Below, piece by piece: positions 49,894 through 63,300 of a stretch of DNA of 64,000 nucleotides (positions within the stretch are counted from its first letter, which is position 1; every line of letters starts with the position of its first letter). The position numbers and the translations under genes were made by a program. The stretch is from Stercorarius parasiticus (Eukaryota > Chordata > Aves > Charadriiformes > Stercorariidae). The DNA is taken from positions 194,450-258,449 of the forward strand of contig VWZL01000329.1 in NCBI GenBank assembly GCA_013396915.1, written 5' to 3'. Under the pieces are notes generated by a model. The model saw only the letters and a program-made list of their open reading frames with translations. It searched no databases and had not been told where the DNA came from.

Positions 49894-52800
49894 TGGTCTC
49901 CATCCATGGCACCCCATGCCAGCAGCTCAGGGCAATAACTGGCCCCTGCAGTGCATCGTGCCCGTTGAGCAGGTCGTGCAGTGAGCAATGGGGTGCAGTG
50001 TCCTGCAGCCCTGCCACCACCCGCTGCCTGTGGGCATCTGCGGGAGAGGTGCGCGTCCCACCAGCCTACCAAGGATGGCAGCGGGCAGAAGCTGCCTATG
50101 CCAGGAGGCAGAGGTCCCCAAAAATGGGTGCAGAGGTCTCACACCTACCCATCACCCTGGCACATGGCCATCACCAGCGTGCCATCCCCATGGCACTGAC
50201 CTCACTGGCAGGCACCCCCCGGCCCCCTCCCAGCGCCCGGTGCAGCAGAAGCACTCCTTCCCTCCCCCAGAGCAAGGACCCTGTTTCAGGCTGGGCTGCT
50301 CTTCTTTCTGATTTTGTAATTTACACAATAATCACACTCCATTCACATTTCCAATTACTTTACCATTCAGGGTAGCAAAAACTATTCCACTGATTAGAAC
50401 TGCAATAATTAAAATTGAGGCTTTGTGCTGCTTCTGCCTCTTAAACATTTTACAAACTCTCCCCCAAATTCCTAATTTCAAAGCTCCTGTCAGGGTCCCA
50501 ATTTCATGGCTAATTTGCAGAGCCATCGCCTGTGTAATCGTTAGCGCTGCCGGCGTGGGGCCGGGCAGCGGGCAGGCAGCCCCAGCAGCCGGGGCATTCC
50601 CACAGCTCGCCTCCTGCGGTTATATATTTATTTCTCCACTTTTGCATTATTATTCTGCAAGCATTGGGTGTGTGTCAGCACACCGGGCGGGAGGGGAGCT
50701 TGAAGGACCTGCTCCTTTCCCACACGCCCCAGTTTCACCTGCTGTCAGACAGCCAAGCCCCCATCCCTTCCCCGCCACCGTAATGCAGTTTGATTCTGAT
50801 TTTTCCTCACGGTTTGGGTTTGCCCCCCAAATTCTTCCCCAAAAGCTGGGTGCACCCTGGGCCCAGACATGCCCTTTGCTTCTAGGAAAGAGAGGAGTAG
50901 AAAAGCGGCATGTATTTTGTATGCAAGAATAAATGAGAATGGATTTTAATTACTTCTAATTGAGTCTCCAGAATTCAGACAACTTCCAAATTAACACCAA
51001 TTAACATAGTATACTTGATATCCCATAACATTGAATTAAACCCCTTAAAATGAGATCTATAAAGCTCCCCCCCAAGTTTCGCAGAGATGATCCCATCGGA
51101 TGCCGCACCTTAAATGTATTTAAATAAAATCCTTATACAAGCAGCAGTTTCAGAGCCTACTGTGGGGAAGCGCACAAGCACAGCAGAGGTGATCATCAAG
51201 TACCGCTGTTAATAAACTGGGCTGATCAATCAGCCCGCGTGCATCAAGCGGGTGTACCAGGACAAGCAGAGAGCATCTCCCATGGCGCTGACTGGGCACT
51301 GGGGAGGTCCCGCATGGCCACCAGCTCCTGCCTGTGCCCCCCACCCTCGCTGGGAGCTGTGAGTGCTGGTGTTGGTAAAAAAGTGCTGCCTTCGCAGCAG
51401 GGCTCGGCGGAGGCTGCTGGGGGATGCCGTGGGGCGAGGAGCTGCAGGGCAGTTGAACCTGCCTTCATTCCCCCCAGGCCCCTGGCGCTCAGGCACCCGA
51501 CTACAGGGTGATGGGGGGATGCCCTGGGTGCTGGAAAGTGATGGATGGGCCTGGTTTGTCTCAAACCCAGTTTAGCTCAAGCCCAGTGTGCCCATGCATG
51601 GGTCTGCCAGCCACATGCACACTGCTGGCTGCATCCTGGGCATGATTTGAGATCGCTGGGTCGGGGCACTCGGCGTGTTGCCCAGGCTTGGATATACATC
51701 CCCTCCGGTTCCCCATTTATTATGTGACATCGCTTGAACACTCTCCTTCCTCGTGGCACAAGCCACTTACACAAGACCAACAAACAAGATGCGGCTTTGG
51801 AAGTAAACATCTGATTGGGAGCCAGCTGAATAACTGCTAAAAATTGGTGTTTTTCTGCTTGTCACTATCACGGATCACAGCCCTTATAATTTGCTACCTA
51901 CAGCTCTCTGCTGGATGCACATTTCTTGTCCCTAACCTGCATCTAAGACAGAATCCAGCTGTGCAAAATCATATTTCACTTTATTTAGTGTCATGGAAAC
52001 CTTTACCTAGACAACAGAGGCACAATGCCAGCCCAGTGCAAGGAGCTCGGCTCTGGTGTGGACTCGAGCCACAGGGAGAGAGCAGCGAGTCACTGCCTGC
52101 GGCCCCCGCGCCACCCTCAGTGCCTTGCTCAGTCCCTGGCCACGGCACGAGCCCCCGTGGCACTCGAGCCCGCCAGCGAGCCAGGCTGGCAGCTACACTT
52201 TAGGGGGTGCCAGCAAAAACGGGGTCACCTCTGGCTGTGGGCATCCGTACCCCTGGGCACTGAGCTGTCACTTGGGGACGCTTGTAGTGCTTGTGCCTGG
52301 GTCTCCTGTGCTCCTGGGTCTCGCCCCAGCTCTCCCCCCAGGTCTCCTCCTGGCCTCGGTGGCTGGCCAGGAGATCTGTGTGTTCCCGGCCCCGCAAGGC
52401 AGGCTCCATCAGTGAGGCTGCCAGAGCCCAGGGTGTGAGGGGAGGGAAAGAGAAGCCTATAAATAACAGGTAACGGAGGCAGCCAAGGGTTCTGGGAACA
52501 GCCTGGTGTAGCATCCATAACAAATAATTTATAAAAACCTGATGAACTAATACACAGCCTTCCCTCCACTCTGACAGGCTGCTGACCTCCAACTCTCAAC
52601 CGCGGCAAAGTGCCAGGAGACGAAAATAGCAAAAAACACCAATTAAATATTAAAACTCACAAATGTAATGCAGGGCAGGAGAGGGGAAGGGGGCACGCGT
52701 CAGCTCCAAAGGCAGGGCTGAGCGCTCGACCCAGCGTGAAAGGGTTTTCACCATCTGCAAGCAATAAGGATGATTTGTATTGGAGATTAAAGAAGAACTT

Positions 52801-53869
52801 CCAAGCTCATTTATAATGAAAAAACATTCAATGCTAATGACAGTTAAGGGTGTGATGGAAATCCAGCTACCTTTGGGATTTCTTGCATGCTTACTCATGA
52901 CATTTGTTGAGTTTGCAATTCCTCTGTGCCTGAATTTGCTTCCCTGCTGCTGGAGGCAGCAGACAAGGAATGGGGAGAGACACTCTATCTCCTGCCCCCC
53001 AAGGACCTCCTGCCCCCCAGGGATATCCTGCCCTCCTAGGGAGTTCCTCACAGCTCTTCCCCTTCCCCTTCCTCTTCCCATTCCCCTTCTCCTTCCCGTA
53101 GCTGGCTCGAGGACCCATCAGTGGAGGCAGCGTGGCCTCTGTGAAATGGCCGGCACAGCCCAGCACTGCTGCTGGCAGTGGCCACGGAGCCGCTGGGGGA
53201 CAGTGCTGGTAGAGAATCCAGCTAACTCAAAGGCTCCTTACGGAAATGAGGCTTTAATTAGGTGAGAGGGAATCATATTCCTCAAAGACAGGAAAGAAAT
53301 CAGGGCCTTTAAAGAGGGGATTTAGCTAGGACATGTGCTTATTGAACGTGGAGATCAAATCTGCTTTGAAGAAGAGCAGATGAGAAAGTTTCGCTCCCTG
53401 AGACCTGCAGAGCTGTAACACCACCTCTGCCTCCCGAGGAGCCTCCCGTGGCAAGGCTCACACCTGGCCTGTGGCCGCATTGCTGATGCCAGGGGGCTGG
53501 TGACACTCTGCCCAGCCGCAACAGAGCCCGGAGCCCTCCCTGGGTCTGCAGGGCATGGGGCTGCCCTGCTCCGGCTGGCAGTGCCTGCTCCACAGAGCAT
53601 CCCGCAGCCTCGGGGCCTGGGGACGCACCAGGAGCCAGGATGCAGCCCCCGCCGGGGCGCAAGAGATGGCATCCAGGGGAACAGCCAGTGCACCCACGGA
53701 TGCATCCAGTTGGAGGGACCATGGGGTCCGGCAACACCCCGGGAATGTTCATCTTCCATCAGGGCCTCTGTGCACCCCCCTCCATGCCCCCAGTACCACC
53801 TGCTTAACATTTAAATGAGAGGAAGAGACTGGGAAACACTGCCCAGGAGTGAATGCTGTGGGGCCCCAG
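49894..53869. other. Gene-free stretch with several AT-rich islands
   Basis: AT-rich islands lie at about 50300-50560, 50930-51200, 51700-52010, 52440-52960 and 53200-53340, between GC-rich unique stretches. A pyrimidine-rich CTTCCC tract occurs at 53053-53097 and an 18-bp palindrome at 51219-51236. No exon or transposon is recognised; GC-rich open frames are compositional. Confidence 0.55.
51219..51236. repeat. 18-bp palindrome (8-bp arms, 2-nt centre)
   Basis: GGGCTGAT, CA, then ATCAGCCC. Perfect arms with a two-base centre resemble a dimeric binding site more than a structural hairpin. The flanks are AT-rich. No factor is assigned. Confidence 0.75.
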
Positions 53870-56800
53870 GAGATGTTGTCCACGTTTAACCCATAGACAA
53901 AGCACTGAAACGCGATAAATCAATGATTCGCGCTGCTCTGTGTGCAGCTTTCGCAGCACAGTGCACGGTTCTGCTCCCTAAAGCTGCTGCTTGACCAGAC
54001 TTCAATGGATGCTTTTCAAAGTGATTTAAAAGGTGATTTTTAAACATCACATGGCAACAAGAGAAGTACTTATGAACAAAGGCCGCTGTGGGTTATGACA
54101 GAGTGCGATGAGAGAGCTTCCCTCCAGCCTCTCTCCATCCCTGCTCAACTGGGGAAGGCTGTAGGGACACTTACAGACTTCATTGTAAGTAATCTGGAGT
54201 TAGGAATGACCATAGCTGTGTGGTGCTGCCTTTAGACCAGCACTCCCCTGGCAGGCGGGGCTGGCTGGGGCAGCGGGGGATGCCCCCGGGCACACATCCC
54301 AGGGGAGGCTGGGATGGGGACCGCTCCGGAGCCCTGGCAGCACAGCATCCCCCGAGCTGGCCGCTCGCCACAGCGGAGCTCTGAGAGTCACACGCCACCT
54401 CCTCTCTGTCACCTGCAGCACCCGGAGATGTCAGGAAGGACAGACTGGGGCAGAAGGGGGGGTTCTGTGTTAAAATATGGGGAAGCACACAGCAAACAAC
54501 AGGCAGATCAGTATTGACCGGCCTTTAAAGTGTTATCGCACCTCAGGAATAAGCATAAAGGTCAAAATCATTAGTTTTTTGAGTTCTGAATTAAATCCAT
54601 TGCAATTAGCCCTGAAAAGATAACTGGAGATGCTGTTGAGATAACAGAGCAGGTATCTTCTGTAATTGATAATTACTAGGTGTAAAGACATGTGCACTTG
54701 CTTTGAAAAGCATAATTGTTTCCCATCTGAAGAGATCGGTTTATTTTAATGGTCTGCCATTATTTTTATTTTAGACAGACTGGTGCCAGCATCTGTAGCC
54801 TCAAACCAGCCCATTTCTACAGGAATCACTGTAATTTGCTCCTTTCCCCCCCTTACCTACTAGAGGATCTGTTGTTGTTGGAAGGGACAGAACTGGGGCT
54901 GTTTTCTAAACCTTACAAGGAAATCATACACCAAAGGCACATTTGTGGGCATTTTTTTCTTGATCCAGTTCTGTGTAAGCTTCAGGTTTGCCCCGGATAT
55001 TTGTAAACCAGGTGATTTGCTGCTCCCCTCGTTTGCTGAGTGCTAGCTGGGAGCCAGGAGCACGAGAGGGAGCAGGGCAAGGCATGTGAGGAAGAGGAAA
55101 AAAGGCAGAAGCTTGCCCAGAGCCTGGTCCTGCCCGACGCGAGGGGCTGTGTGAGGCGGTGGGGCAGGGGCTCAGCCCCCTGTTAAGCCTCCGGCAGGAG
55201 TCAGGCCCCAGAGATGTGGCTGCCTAAATGCATCCCTGAGGTCTGCTTTACCTCACCCACCTCCTATAGCTGAGGGTGAGAGACAAATGCCGACAAGTCC
55301 TTCCCTTCCGAAGGAGACTGCAGAGCATCCTGTGCTCAGGCAGGGAATCCCCATAAGTTTTGAGGCAGAAAAATTTCCTTTTGGTGACGTCTTGAATGAC
55401 TCCTGCTTCTTCTGCACACCAGCAACTCACCCTGGGATGCCCATGAAGCAGGGACCTCTTTTGTCCCTTCACTTTGCCTGGATCCCCAGCCAGGAAAGAG
55501 CATGGCACTGCTCACCCAGACGGCCACGAAATGCGACACGTTCACCTGCACGGCACAGACTGAACAATTATTTCATCAGGGCGGAACGGGACTTCTGTTA
55601 TCTCTGCTTTGCACTGCGACTGCCAGAGACACCGGGTCTCTGTGCAATTGCTGCTTTGGCTGATAGCATCCTGATATTATGGCCTTGAACAATCAATGAG
55701 CATCGATCATGTCATTAGTGCACAGACTGATCAGAAAGCAGGCAGGACCTGCAAAGTCTCTGCATTTCCTACAGCAAAGAGCTTATCTCCTCTGTGAGGA
55801 CAGATCACAGGCGGTCGCACCGGGGATGAACCATTGTCCTTGCTCTCGGGTCTGCAGAGCTGCACTGTGAGCAGCAGGAGTAGGAGCAGGGAAGGTTTTA
55901 GATGAACCTCCGGCTGCCAGCTCCCTGTGCTCTGCCCAGTGCCCTGGCACCTCTGGCTTGTGCCCTTTGCCACCAAGCCCTGCAGGGCCAGGAGCTCCAG
56001 CTGCCAGCAGGAGGGGGACAGCCCCGTGCCAGCCCTTGGGCAGCTCCCTGGAGAGCGGCTGAAATACCATTAACCAGGAAAACGGCAATTTGCCTAAAGT
56101 GGACATGCTTCATCAATGCTAAGAGGAGCCGGTTATAATTTCATAACCTTTCATGCTGTCTGATGACAGCAAATACATCTTTGTTCGTTACTGCAGACAC
56201 ATCAGTTGTCGCGTGCCCGGTGTGCTGCCCTGGGAGAGGGGGTGAGAACGGGGCAAAGGGGCTGGAACTCATGGCCACCTACTGCTAACCCACCTGGCCA
56301 CCGGGAGCTGCAGGACCACGTTGCCGGCTGTGGGCACAATGCTGTGTGCCAGCCCCTGCTGAGGGAGAGGGATCGCATGGTGGGGGTGGCCCCGTCCCCC
56401 AGCCAAGGATGAGGCGAGGCAGAGGTGCTCCCCTTCACCCAGGAACCACCTGTGTCCCCAAAACAATCACCTTTAAAAGAGGGGAGAGGAGGGCATCCGT
56501 GGGTGCAGGCCCACGTGCCGCACATGTCGTAGACGCCTGTGGGGCTCCCAGAAATGCCAGTGCACAGACAGGCTTTGGCAGAGGTGCCGTCGTGTGCAGA
56601 ACTGCCCCATCTGTTTGCAATGCACAGCAGTCAGGTCTGATTTAAATATTTGCTCTTCTTACACCAAATAGTTGTTCAAAATCTTTGGGGACATTAATAT
56701 TTATGCATGAGTTTTGAATAAATCTGTTGTGATCGAAAGGTCTCGCATAATTGTTGTTCGTTGCTGCTGTCCAGGACCCTTCAAAGCCCACACAAAGTGG

Positions 56801-57589
56801 CAGGATGGAGCAGTGTCATGGCCAGCCTGAGCGTTGACCCTTGCAAGAGCGTGTGCAGGGCTGTCCTCCTGTCCTCCCACATCCAAAAGCAGCGATCTGC
56901 TCTGCCCCAGGCTCTCCATGCCAGTGCCCTGCCCACAGCCCTGATGGTCTGTCCTGTCCCTGTCCCCATCCCTGTCCCTGTCCCTGCCCTGTAGGGTGGC
57001 ACATCAACTGCAAATGGCAGCAGAAGCCCTTAGCCCAGTGTTTCTGCTCTATGTCCTTCACACAGCAGACCGGAGCCTGTCACCCAGCCCCTCTGCCAGG
57101 AGCTGATGCCATGTGCCAGGTGCCAACGGAGCCAGCCTGCACATCCAGCCCCCTGTCACCCTGTCCCACCACCCCCTCCTCTGGGCAGGGATCCTGCGGC
57201 TCTGGGACCCCGGCACCCCCAGCCCGGGCAATGCTCAGGGGCTGTGGAGGGGCTGTGGTGGGATGTATGGTGGTCCTCCAACCCATCACGGCTCTACCCA
57301 AACCATCCAGGCTGGGCTGGAGCCCTCCTCTCCCCGCTGGTACCTTGGAGCCATGCTCTTTAGCCCAGGCTGGGCTGTGATTAAAGAATGATTCATGTTT
57401 CACACGGAGGGTCCTTCCAGCAATCCGTCTCCTGAATTAGTTTCTCCTGCGCAGAGGTAAGTAAATCAGGGCAAGCTGGCAGCGGGCCCGGCCGGACAGT
57501 GTCACCCAGGGGCCTCCCCCACGGGTGATGAAAGGCTGTAATCACGGCTGCAGGGGGCTGCCTCCGCCTGGCAGGGATTTATCACCCCC
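53870..57589. other. Gene-free stretch, alternating AT- and GC-rich
   Basis: AT-rich islands occur at about 53870-54110, 54500-55010, 56090-56200 and 56640-56760. A CTGTCC hexamer tract (56949-56991) lies in GC-rich sequence. None of the open frames has recognisable motifs. Confidence 0.55.
56949..56991. repeat. CTGTCC hexanucleotide tract
   Basis: About seven imperfect copies of CTGTCC (variants with CCATCC) lie in tandem. Confidence 0.85.
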
Positions 57590-60226
57590 TTGCTGCTGAC
57601 ACAAACGCAGTTCGAGGAAGCGGTGGCAGTGTAATTATTCTGCAAATATAATTAGGTACAGATGTAGTGAATAAGTAATACTAAAATATATTTATTTCCC
57701 ACTATTCTCCCGACTCCTGCAGCCCATTAAAATGTGTTATTATGATAATTTGTCAGGAAAATGACAACATTTATTAATGCATTAAAGTTAATTCCTAGTA
57801 AATTAGTAATTGGCTAAACAATGCCACTCAGATTACTGCGCTGGGGCTTTTAGCGAAAGAGAGAAATGCAAGAGGAAAACAATTTGTTTTCTGTGGTTTC
57901 TTCCTCTCTCCTCCATGGCGGCTGCAGCCAGCGGGGCTGCCTGGACCCTGCAGGGAGATGAGCTGCTGCTGCCGGGCACACACCAGGGCTCGGGGATGGT
58001 GTCTTGGCGGGACGGGAGCCCTGGCACCTGGGATGGGGACGTGGTGTGTTGGGGTGGCTCAGGAGGGCAGGGGGGGACCATTTCTGAGCCTTCAGGAATG
58101 TGTCGTAAAACTTCCTCTGAGTGCGTGGCAGGGAGAATAAGAGAGAAGACAGCACTGGACCCCAGCACTGCTCTTCCGTCAGCGAGCTGCTGGCACCAGG
58201 GATGGTGGGGGACACAGGGAGCAGGGCTGGCTGGGCGGGTGAGAGGACATCCAGGCAAACATGAGGTCTCTGCACAGAGGAGTGGGTGGTGGGACAGGGT
58301 GACGGGAGGCTAGGTGTGCGGGCTGGCTCCATCAATGCCTGGCATGTGGCACCAGCTCCTGGCAAAGGGGCTGGGTGACAGGCTCCAGGTCTGCGTGGCC
58401 GTCCCACCACAAATGGGCTGGTAGCGTAGGTGGAGAGTGACGAAGACGGTGGCAAAGACGGGGCCTGGAGAGGCGCAGAAGTGCCCAGGTGAAGGAGAAG
58501 AAGGAGGTGGTCTGGTCACAGCCCAACAGAGCCGGAGGGCTCTGCTGTCCCAGAGGCAAGGCAGGGTCCTGTGCCCAGGAGCTGGACTTGAGCGCAGGGA
58601 TGATTTGTCTCACCCCAGCAGTGATGGATCGTGGGACGGCTCCTGCTGCCACCCCGCAGAGCCAGCCGAACCGAGTCCCTGCCAAAGCCCTCGGTCCCAG
58701 AGCTGCGTCCTGGCAGGCAGCCCCTTTTGTGGAGGCGGGCATGGCTCTGTGGGGGCATGGGGTGCACGCTGCCCGGCTCCCTGCCGGGGCCCCCCAGGGA
58801 GTGGGACACTGCCCCAGCTCCTCGCCCTGTGCCCAGCCCCAGCCCCGTGGCTGTGCTGCTGCAGCCACTTCATCATCCCAGCTCCCTGTCCGGGGTGAGC
58901 CGGGATCGGCCACAGCAGGGATCCTGCTAAAAGAGCCATGGCTGCAAAGTGCTTCCGGATTCCCAAGCCCATTATGGAAAGGTCAAATCCAGCAGACTGC
59001 TGATGTAGGCGCTGAAAGACCCAAGATGTTGAAACCCAGAAAATTATGTAATTTTTCATGTACACAACTGGAAATATTTATTGCAAAAGATAAATGCAAA
59101 CACACATTTGCACTGTTGCTCCCGGCTGTCTGGGCCCTTTACACTGACTGCAAATGTAATCTTAGCAGGGTTGTTTGGGATTTAAATGTTGATGTCATTT
59201 CTGTTTGAATGCAAAGAGCTTCAGCTATTTGTTAAGTCCAGTTCCTCCAACCCTGGCTTTCCATCTTGTTTATTATACAGAAAGTAACCGAGTGATGTAT
59301 GAGTCATCTTCCCCTGCACTGGGAAGAGACTTTCAATTACACTCTTTCTTAAAACATTCACACAAAGTAAACTCCCATTCTTAGAAACAGGAGAAGACCC
59401 TGCAAGAGAGGAGCTTGCTGAGGATTCCTCTCACCAGCACCTCAGCTTGCAGGTACAGTTAATGAGCCTTTGAAAACAAAATGCTTTGTCTACATTTTAC
59501 TTCTCGTGCAGCTGAAACAGTCTGCAACACTGAAGCCAACATTAAAGCCCTGTGTTCAGCACAGTTATCATAGCCATCCAGAGCAGTCCTGTAGCAAGGC
59601 ATCCGTGTGAATGCTACCGAGCCTTTCCACCACTTGCTCATGCACAGACACGCTTTCCCTCCCTCCGTCCCGGTTGGCACAGGTACAGAAAGGCAGGCAG
59701 GGAGGCAGGCAGGGGCCAGCCCCACCATGGCCCCCGCTCCCTGGCTAGGCTTGGGGGATGGGGCACTCGCAGGAGTTTTTCCTGGTTTTGCCTCTTTTGC
59801 ATCATCTTCCATGTAGCACTTTTATTGTCAGAACACTTCCATGCACTTGTATTTTTCAGAGGCAAGGTCACAAACCTCCCCTGGCAGGCTGCGCCCTGAT
59901 GTATGGCACAGATTGTCACCGAGCCTCTCGGCAGGTCCCCTTCACACCCCCCTGAACGTATCCTCGCCTGGCAGCATCCCGCCGTGGCACGCTGCACCTC
60001 ATCCCCATCTCACTTTATCTGTGACTGAGATTTCAGCCACTTCACACTGCCTAGAAATAGTACAAAATAATAACAATAATAATAACAATCCCCAAATGCA
60101 GCATTGGGTTCATTTTAAGACAAGATCTGCCAGAGCCCCCCTTATTTTCCCAGCTGATTTTGCCTGCTCAGCATTTTGCCCCTTTGGTCACATGCAGCTG
60201 CAGCCGCATTGCGGGGAATCCACAGG
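57590..60226. other. Gene-free stretch with AT-rich islands
   Basis: AT-rich islands lie at about 57590-57860 and 58940-59560. The first has many TAAT cores (GTGTAATTATTC, ATATAATTAGG, TTTATTAATGCATTAAAG). A short AAT/AAC microsatellite occurs at 60066-60089. The GC-rich parts at 57900-58900 carry only overlapping compositional frames. Confidence 0.55.
60066..60089. repeat. Interrupted AAT/AAC microsatellite
   Basis: About eight AAT or AAC triplets in a row (AATAATAACAATAATAATAA). It is simple sequence. Confidence 0.9.
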
Positions 60227-60351
60227 CTGGTCCTGTGGGGGTGACTCCCTGGAGCACCCTGGGGTGGGACAGCCTGGTCCTTGGGGGTGACTCCCTGGAG
60301 CACCCTGGGGTGGGAGAACCCAGTCCCCCAGCGATCCCCTGGAGCGCCTGG
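60227..60351. repeat. About 46-bp tandem repeat, 2.6 copies
   Basis: Two near-identical copies start with CTGGTCC at 60227 and 60274 and share GGGGGTGACTCCCTGGAGC followed by ACCCTGGGGTGGGA. A third, shorter and more diverged copy begins near 60320. It is GC-rich and non-coding. Confidence 0.88.
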
Positions 60352-60363
60352 CTGGAGGAGCAC

Positions 60364-60383
60364 GCCTGCCTGTGCAGGCAGGC
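60364..60383. repeat. 20-bp palindrome (9-bp arms)
   Basis: GCCTGCCTG, TG, then CAGGCAGGC; a further TGCAGGCAGG follows within ten bases. It lies directly downstream of the 46-bp repeat. Confidence 0.8.
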
Positions 60384-63300
60384 TAGTGCAGGCAGGAGAA
60401 CATGTGCCTGGCAGCCTCTCTCCTTGCTCCCAGGGAGGACTTGGCGGCGGGCAGGCGTGCACCACAGGCCCAGGTGTCTACTAACTGATTAGGAATGACA
60501 TTTGACTTTACCACATGATAAAAATTTCCACTTATGACCTTTTCTACATTTATTCCATGCACTCCAAGATTTCATTCAGAAAGGTCATCAACAATCTTTT
60601 ATCCCCAGCAGCGCCGTGCAGATGCTATATTTATCATACAGAACTGGCACTCCGGGTTCAGCCAGTGCCAAACTTTGGAGATGCTGAACAACTAGATTGC
60701 AGAGATGGCTGCGAAGGCAAGAGCCCTCTCTTTACAAATTGCTTTTCCTGGCCGCTAATGTCGTCTGCTCACCGACAAACCCATGAATCACTGGAGCGTG
60801 GTGGGGACGCCAGCTGTGATGGGGGCGTGAAGTGACGGGGTTGATGGCTGTGGGTGTCCTGCAGAGCAGCGAGTACAGTGGCATGCCAGGGCTCTGGCCA
60901 CCGCTGGCACCTGAGCTACATCCCCTCTTTGGATTTTCCTGCCGGGTCCCTGCAGAGGCTGGGGGGCAGCGGGTGCCAAAGCCGATTCCACAGCCCATGG
61001 GAGTTGTTGTGGCAGGATCACTGCTGGGGACGACCCTTGCCCAGGGTGCTCTGCAGACACCTACATAACAAAGTACCTGAACTGAAATCATGGCCTCGGT
61101 TACCTCTGTCTGCACCCTGTGAGGTCATGAGGGATGGACACGCTGGCCCCGTTCCTCCTAATTACGAGAGTTTCACACAACATTAAGTTTCTAAGAGCAG
61201 ACGCTTTTGCAGCATACCCTATGAAATGAAGATTACTGGACTTGAAACTAGCAGCCAAATTCATTTAATTAAAACTCTTCTTGCTGCAGTGTCCAAGAAA
61301 TGGTCCTTCCCCCCCAGCCCGCTCCCCGGGCACAGCTCTCACCTCTGCACCCCCTGGTACCACCCTTGCACTCCAGATCGGAGCGTGGTTTGTTTGGAGC
61401 CGCCCGTTGTTTTCTCCCCCAGCGCCTGTGAACCACGGACACGTTGGCTGAGCAGCCCGCAGAGCAGGACCCGGTTATCCAGGCCTTGCAGCCCAGCACC
61501 TCCGCGCTGCACAGCCTTGGCAGCGCTTGGCCCCGGCAGCAGTCGGGAAGAGCAACAAGCACAATCAGCGCCAGTTAATCAATTTCCCTTAATGAAAGTG
61601 CCAGTCACAGACGTGGATTTGGGCTAAATAACGATTTCCTCCTCCTCCTCTTCCTTTCATATGTGGGGGTCATTAAACACCCCCAGTCAGGACGAGAGGG
61701 GGAGAGACAGGTACGAGTGAGGTTTTTCGCATTTGATGTGCAAAAAAGTTAGTGAAAAATCAGAGGTGACAAGGGACTGGGCTGCGCATCTGAAATCACA
61801 CGAGCTTTTAATTTGGTTAAAGCCAGACTGTGTCTGTGCAGTTACACCCTCGTTATCAAGTGTCTCTATTACTGAATGCACAGCCAGGTTGGTGTTGCCC
61901 CAGCTGCCAGAGGTTACTGTTCTCATTAAATATCAATCCAGAGTAACTCAGGTGAACTTCGAAAGCTCATTTTTCAGTCATTGACTTATCTAGGAAAATA
62001 AACACACAGCCTTCGGTACATGTTGGACGAACAGCTCAGTGCGAAGCCGTGTACAGCATCTCCCTTGTTTAACGAAACCTGCTCCACTGGGCGCTGGCGT
62101 CTCTGGCAGGGAAAGCTGAGGGTCAGGCAGGGAAAGCCAGGGACCGCCTGGACAACTGAGCCTTGCCATGCTACACTTGCCCTGGTTTTGCTTGTCGGTG
62201 CCCCAGGACCTGGCCAGGGCAGCAGGAGCAAGGGTGGGCTGGCGGCTGGGGACACCCCAGCTGAGAGGGGGGACTTCTCGTCCTCCACCTCAGGAGAGGT
62301 CTCTGCAAAACCAGGCTGGGGGAGCGGGGAGCCCAGTCAGAGAAAGGGTCTGTGCCCACTGCCTGTGAGGGTGGCCGCAGGCAGGACCTCCCGTGGGACT
62401 CGCTGGCCTGAGCCCCGCTCCCAGCCACATCCCCTCAAGCAGAGTTGAAGGCCAGCTTCCCCTGGGCAGGAGGGAGGATGCAGCAGTGCAGAGCCTGGGC
62501 AGGGCAGGCAGCACCGTCACTGCAAAAGCCCACTGCTCTCTAGTGTTCAAAGCGGAGCACTTTGCTGGCAGTAACCAGTTCCAGGAGCAGCCACATGTGC
62601 TTTTGCAGGAACCCAGGGATTTACCCGCCTCTTTCTGCTACTACAGCCCATGGGCCCTGGGTTGCAGCACCCCAGCTCCAGGGCTGCAACCGCTGAAAGG
62701 ATCAATTTGAATCCTTTATGAAAAGCAGCACTCCAGCTTCCCATGGCCATCAGCGAGTGCTGAGGAGCATCGTATCATGTGTGGTACTTATTTCTATTGC
62801 AGCCTTGTCTAGAACACTGCAGCTGGCTGGGATTTCCCCTCCTGCACCATGATCCCCTGACCTGCACGGCCAGACCCTGCAGCCCAGCACCCCCATTACA
62901 GCTCTCCTGTCCCCAGCAGCAGCAGCACTGAGTGCCTGTCTGTGAGCACCCACACCCTGGCCCTGCAGAGACGCAGCTGGTGACCGTGACACCTGCCCTG
63001 GCTGCACCCAACAGTCATTACTGTGCTCGGTGAGTGACCTGCCATGGCTGTGCCTACTCGGGCAGCACCACCAGGTGCCAAGGAGCTCTCTGTCCGAAAC
63101 CATGACGGAGAGATTATTTCCAGGGGGTAACCCCACAGGCTGTGCACACTGACCGTGCTGGGGGGTTTGACAGCTTGTTTCTGGGACCAGCGAATAAGGC
63201 GTGCTGTATTACCTCTTGTGGGCAGTGGGACAGGCTGGCTGTGCACGCTTGAGGGAACAGCGTTAAGTCAGTGGGAAGCCTGGGTGGTTTGTTCGGCACC

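Noticed and set aside
54870..54900. GTTGGAAGGGACAGAAC as a CR1 remnant
   Set aside because: Only about ten bases resemble the CR1 3' end, and no flanking CR1 sequence follows on either side.
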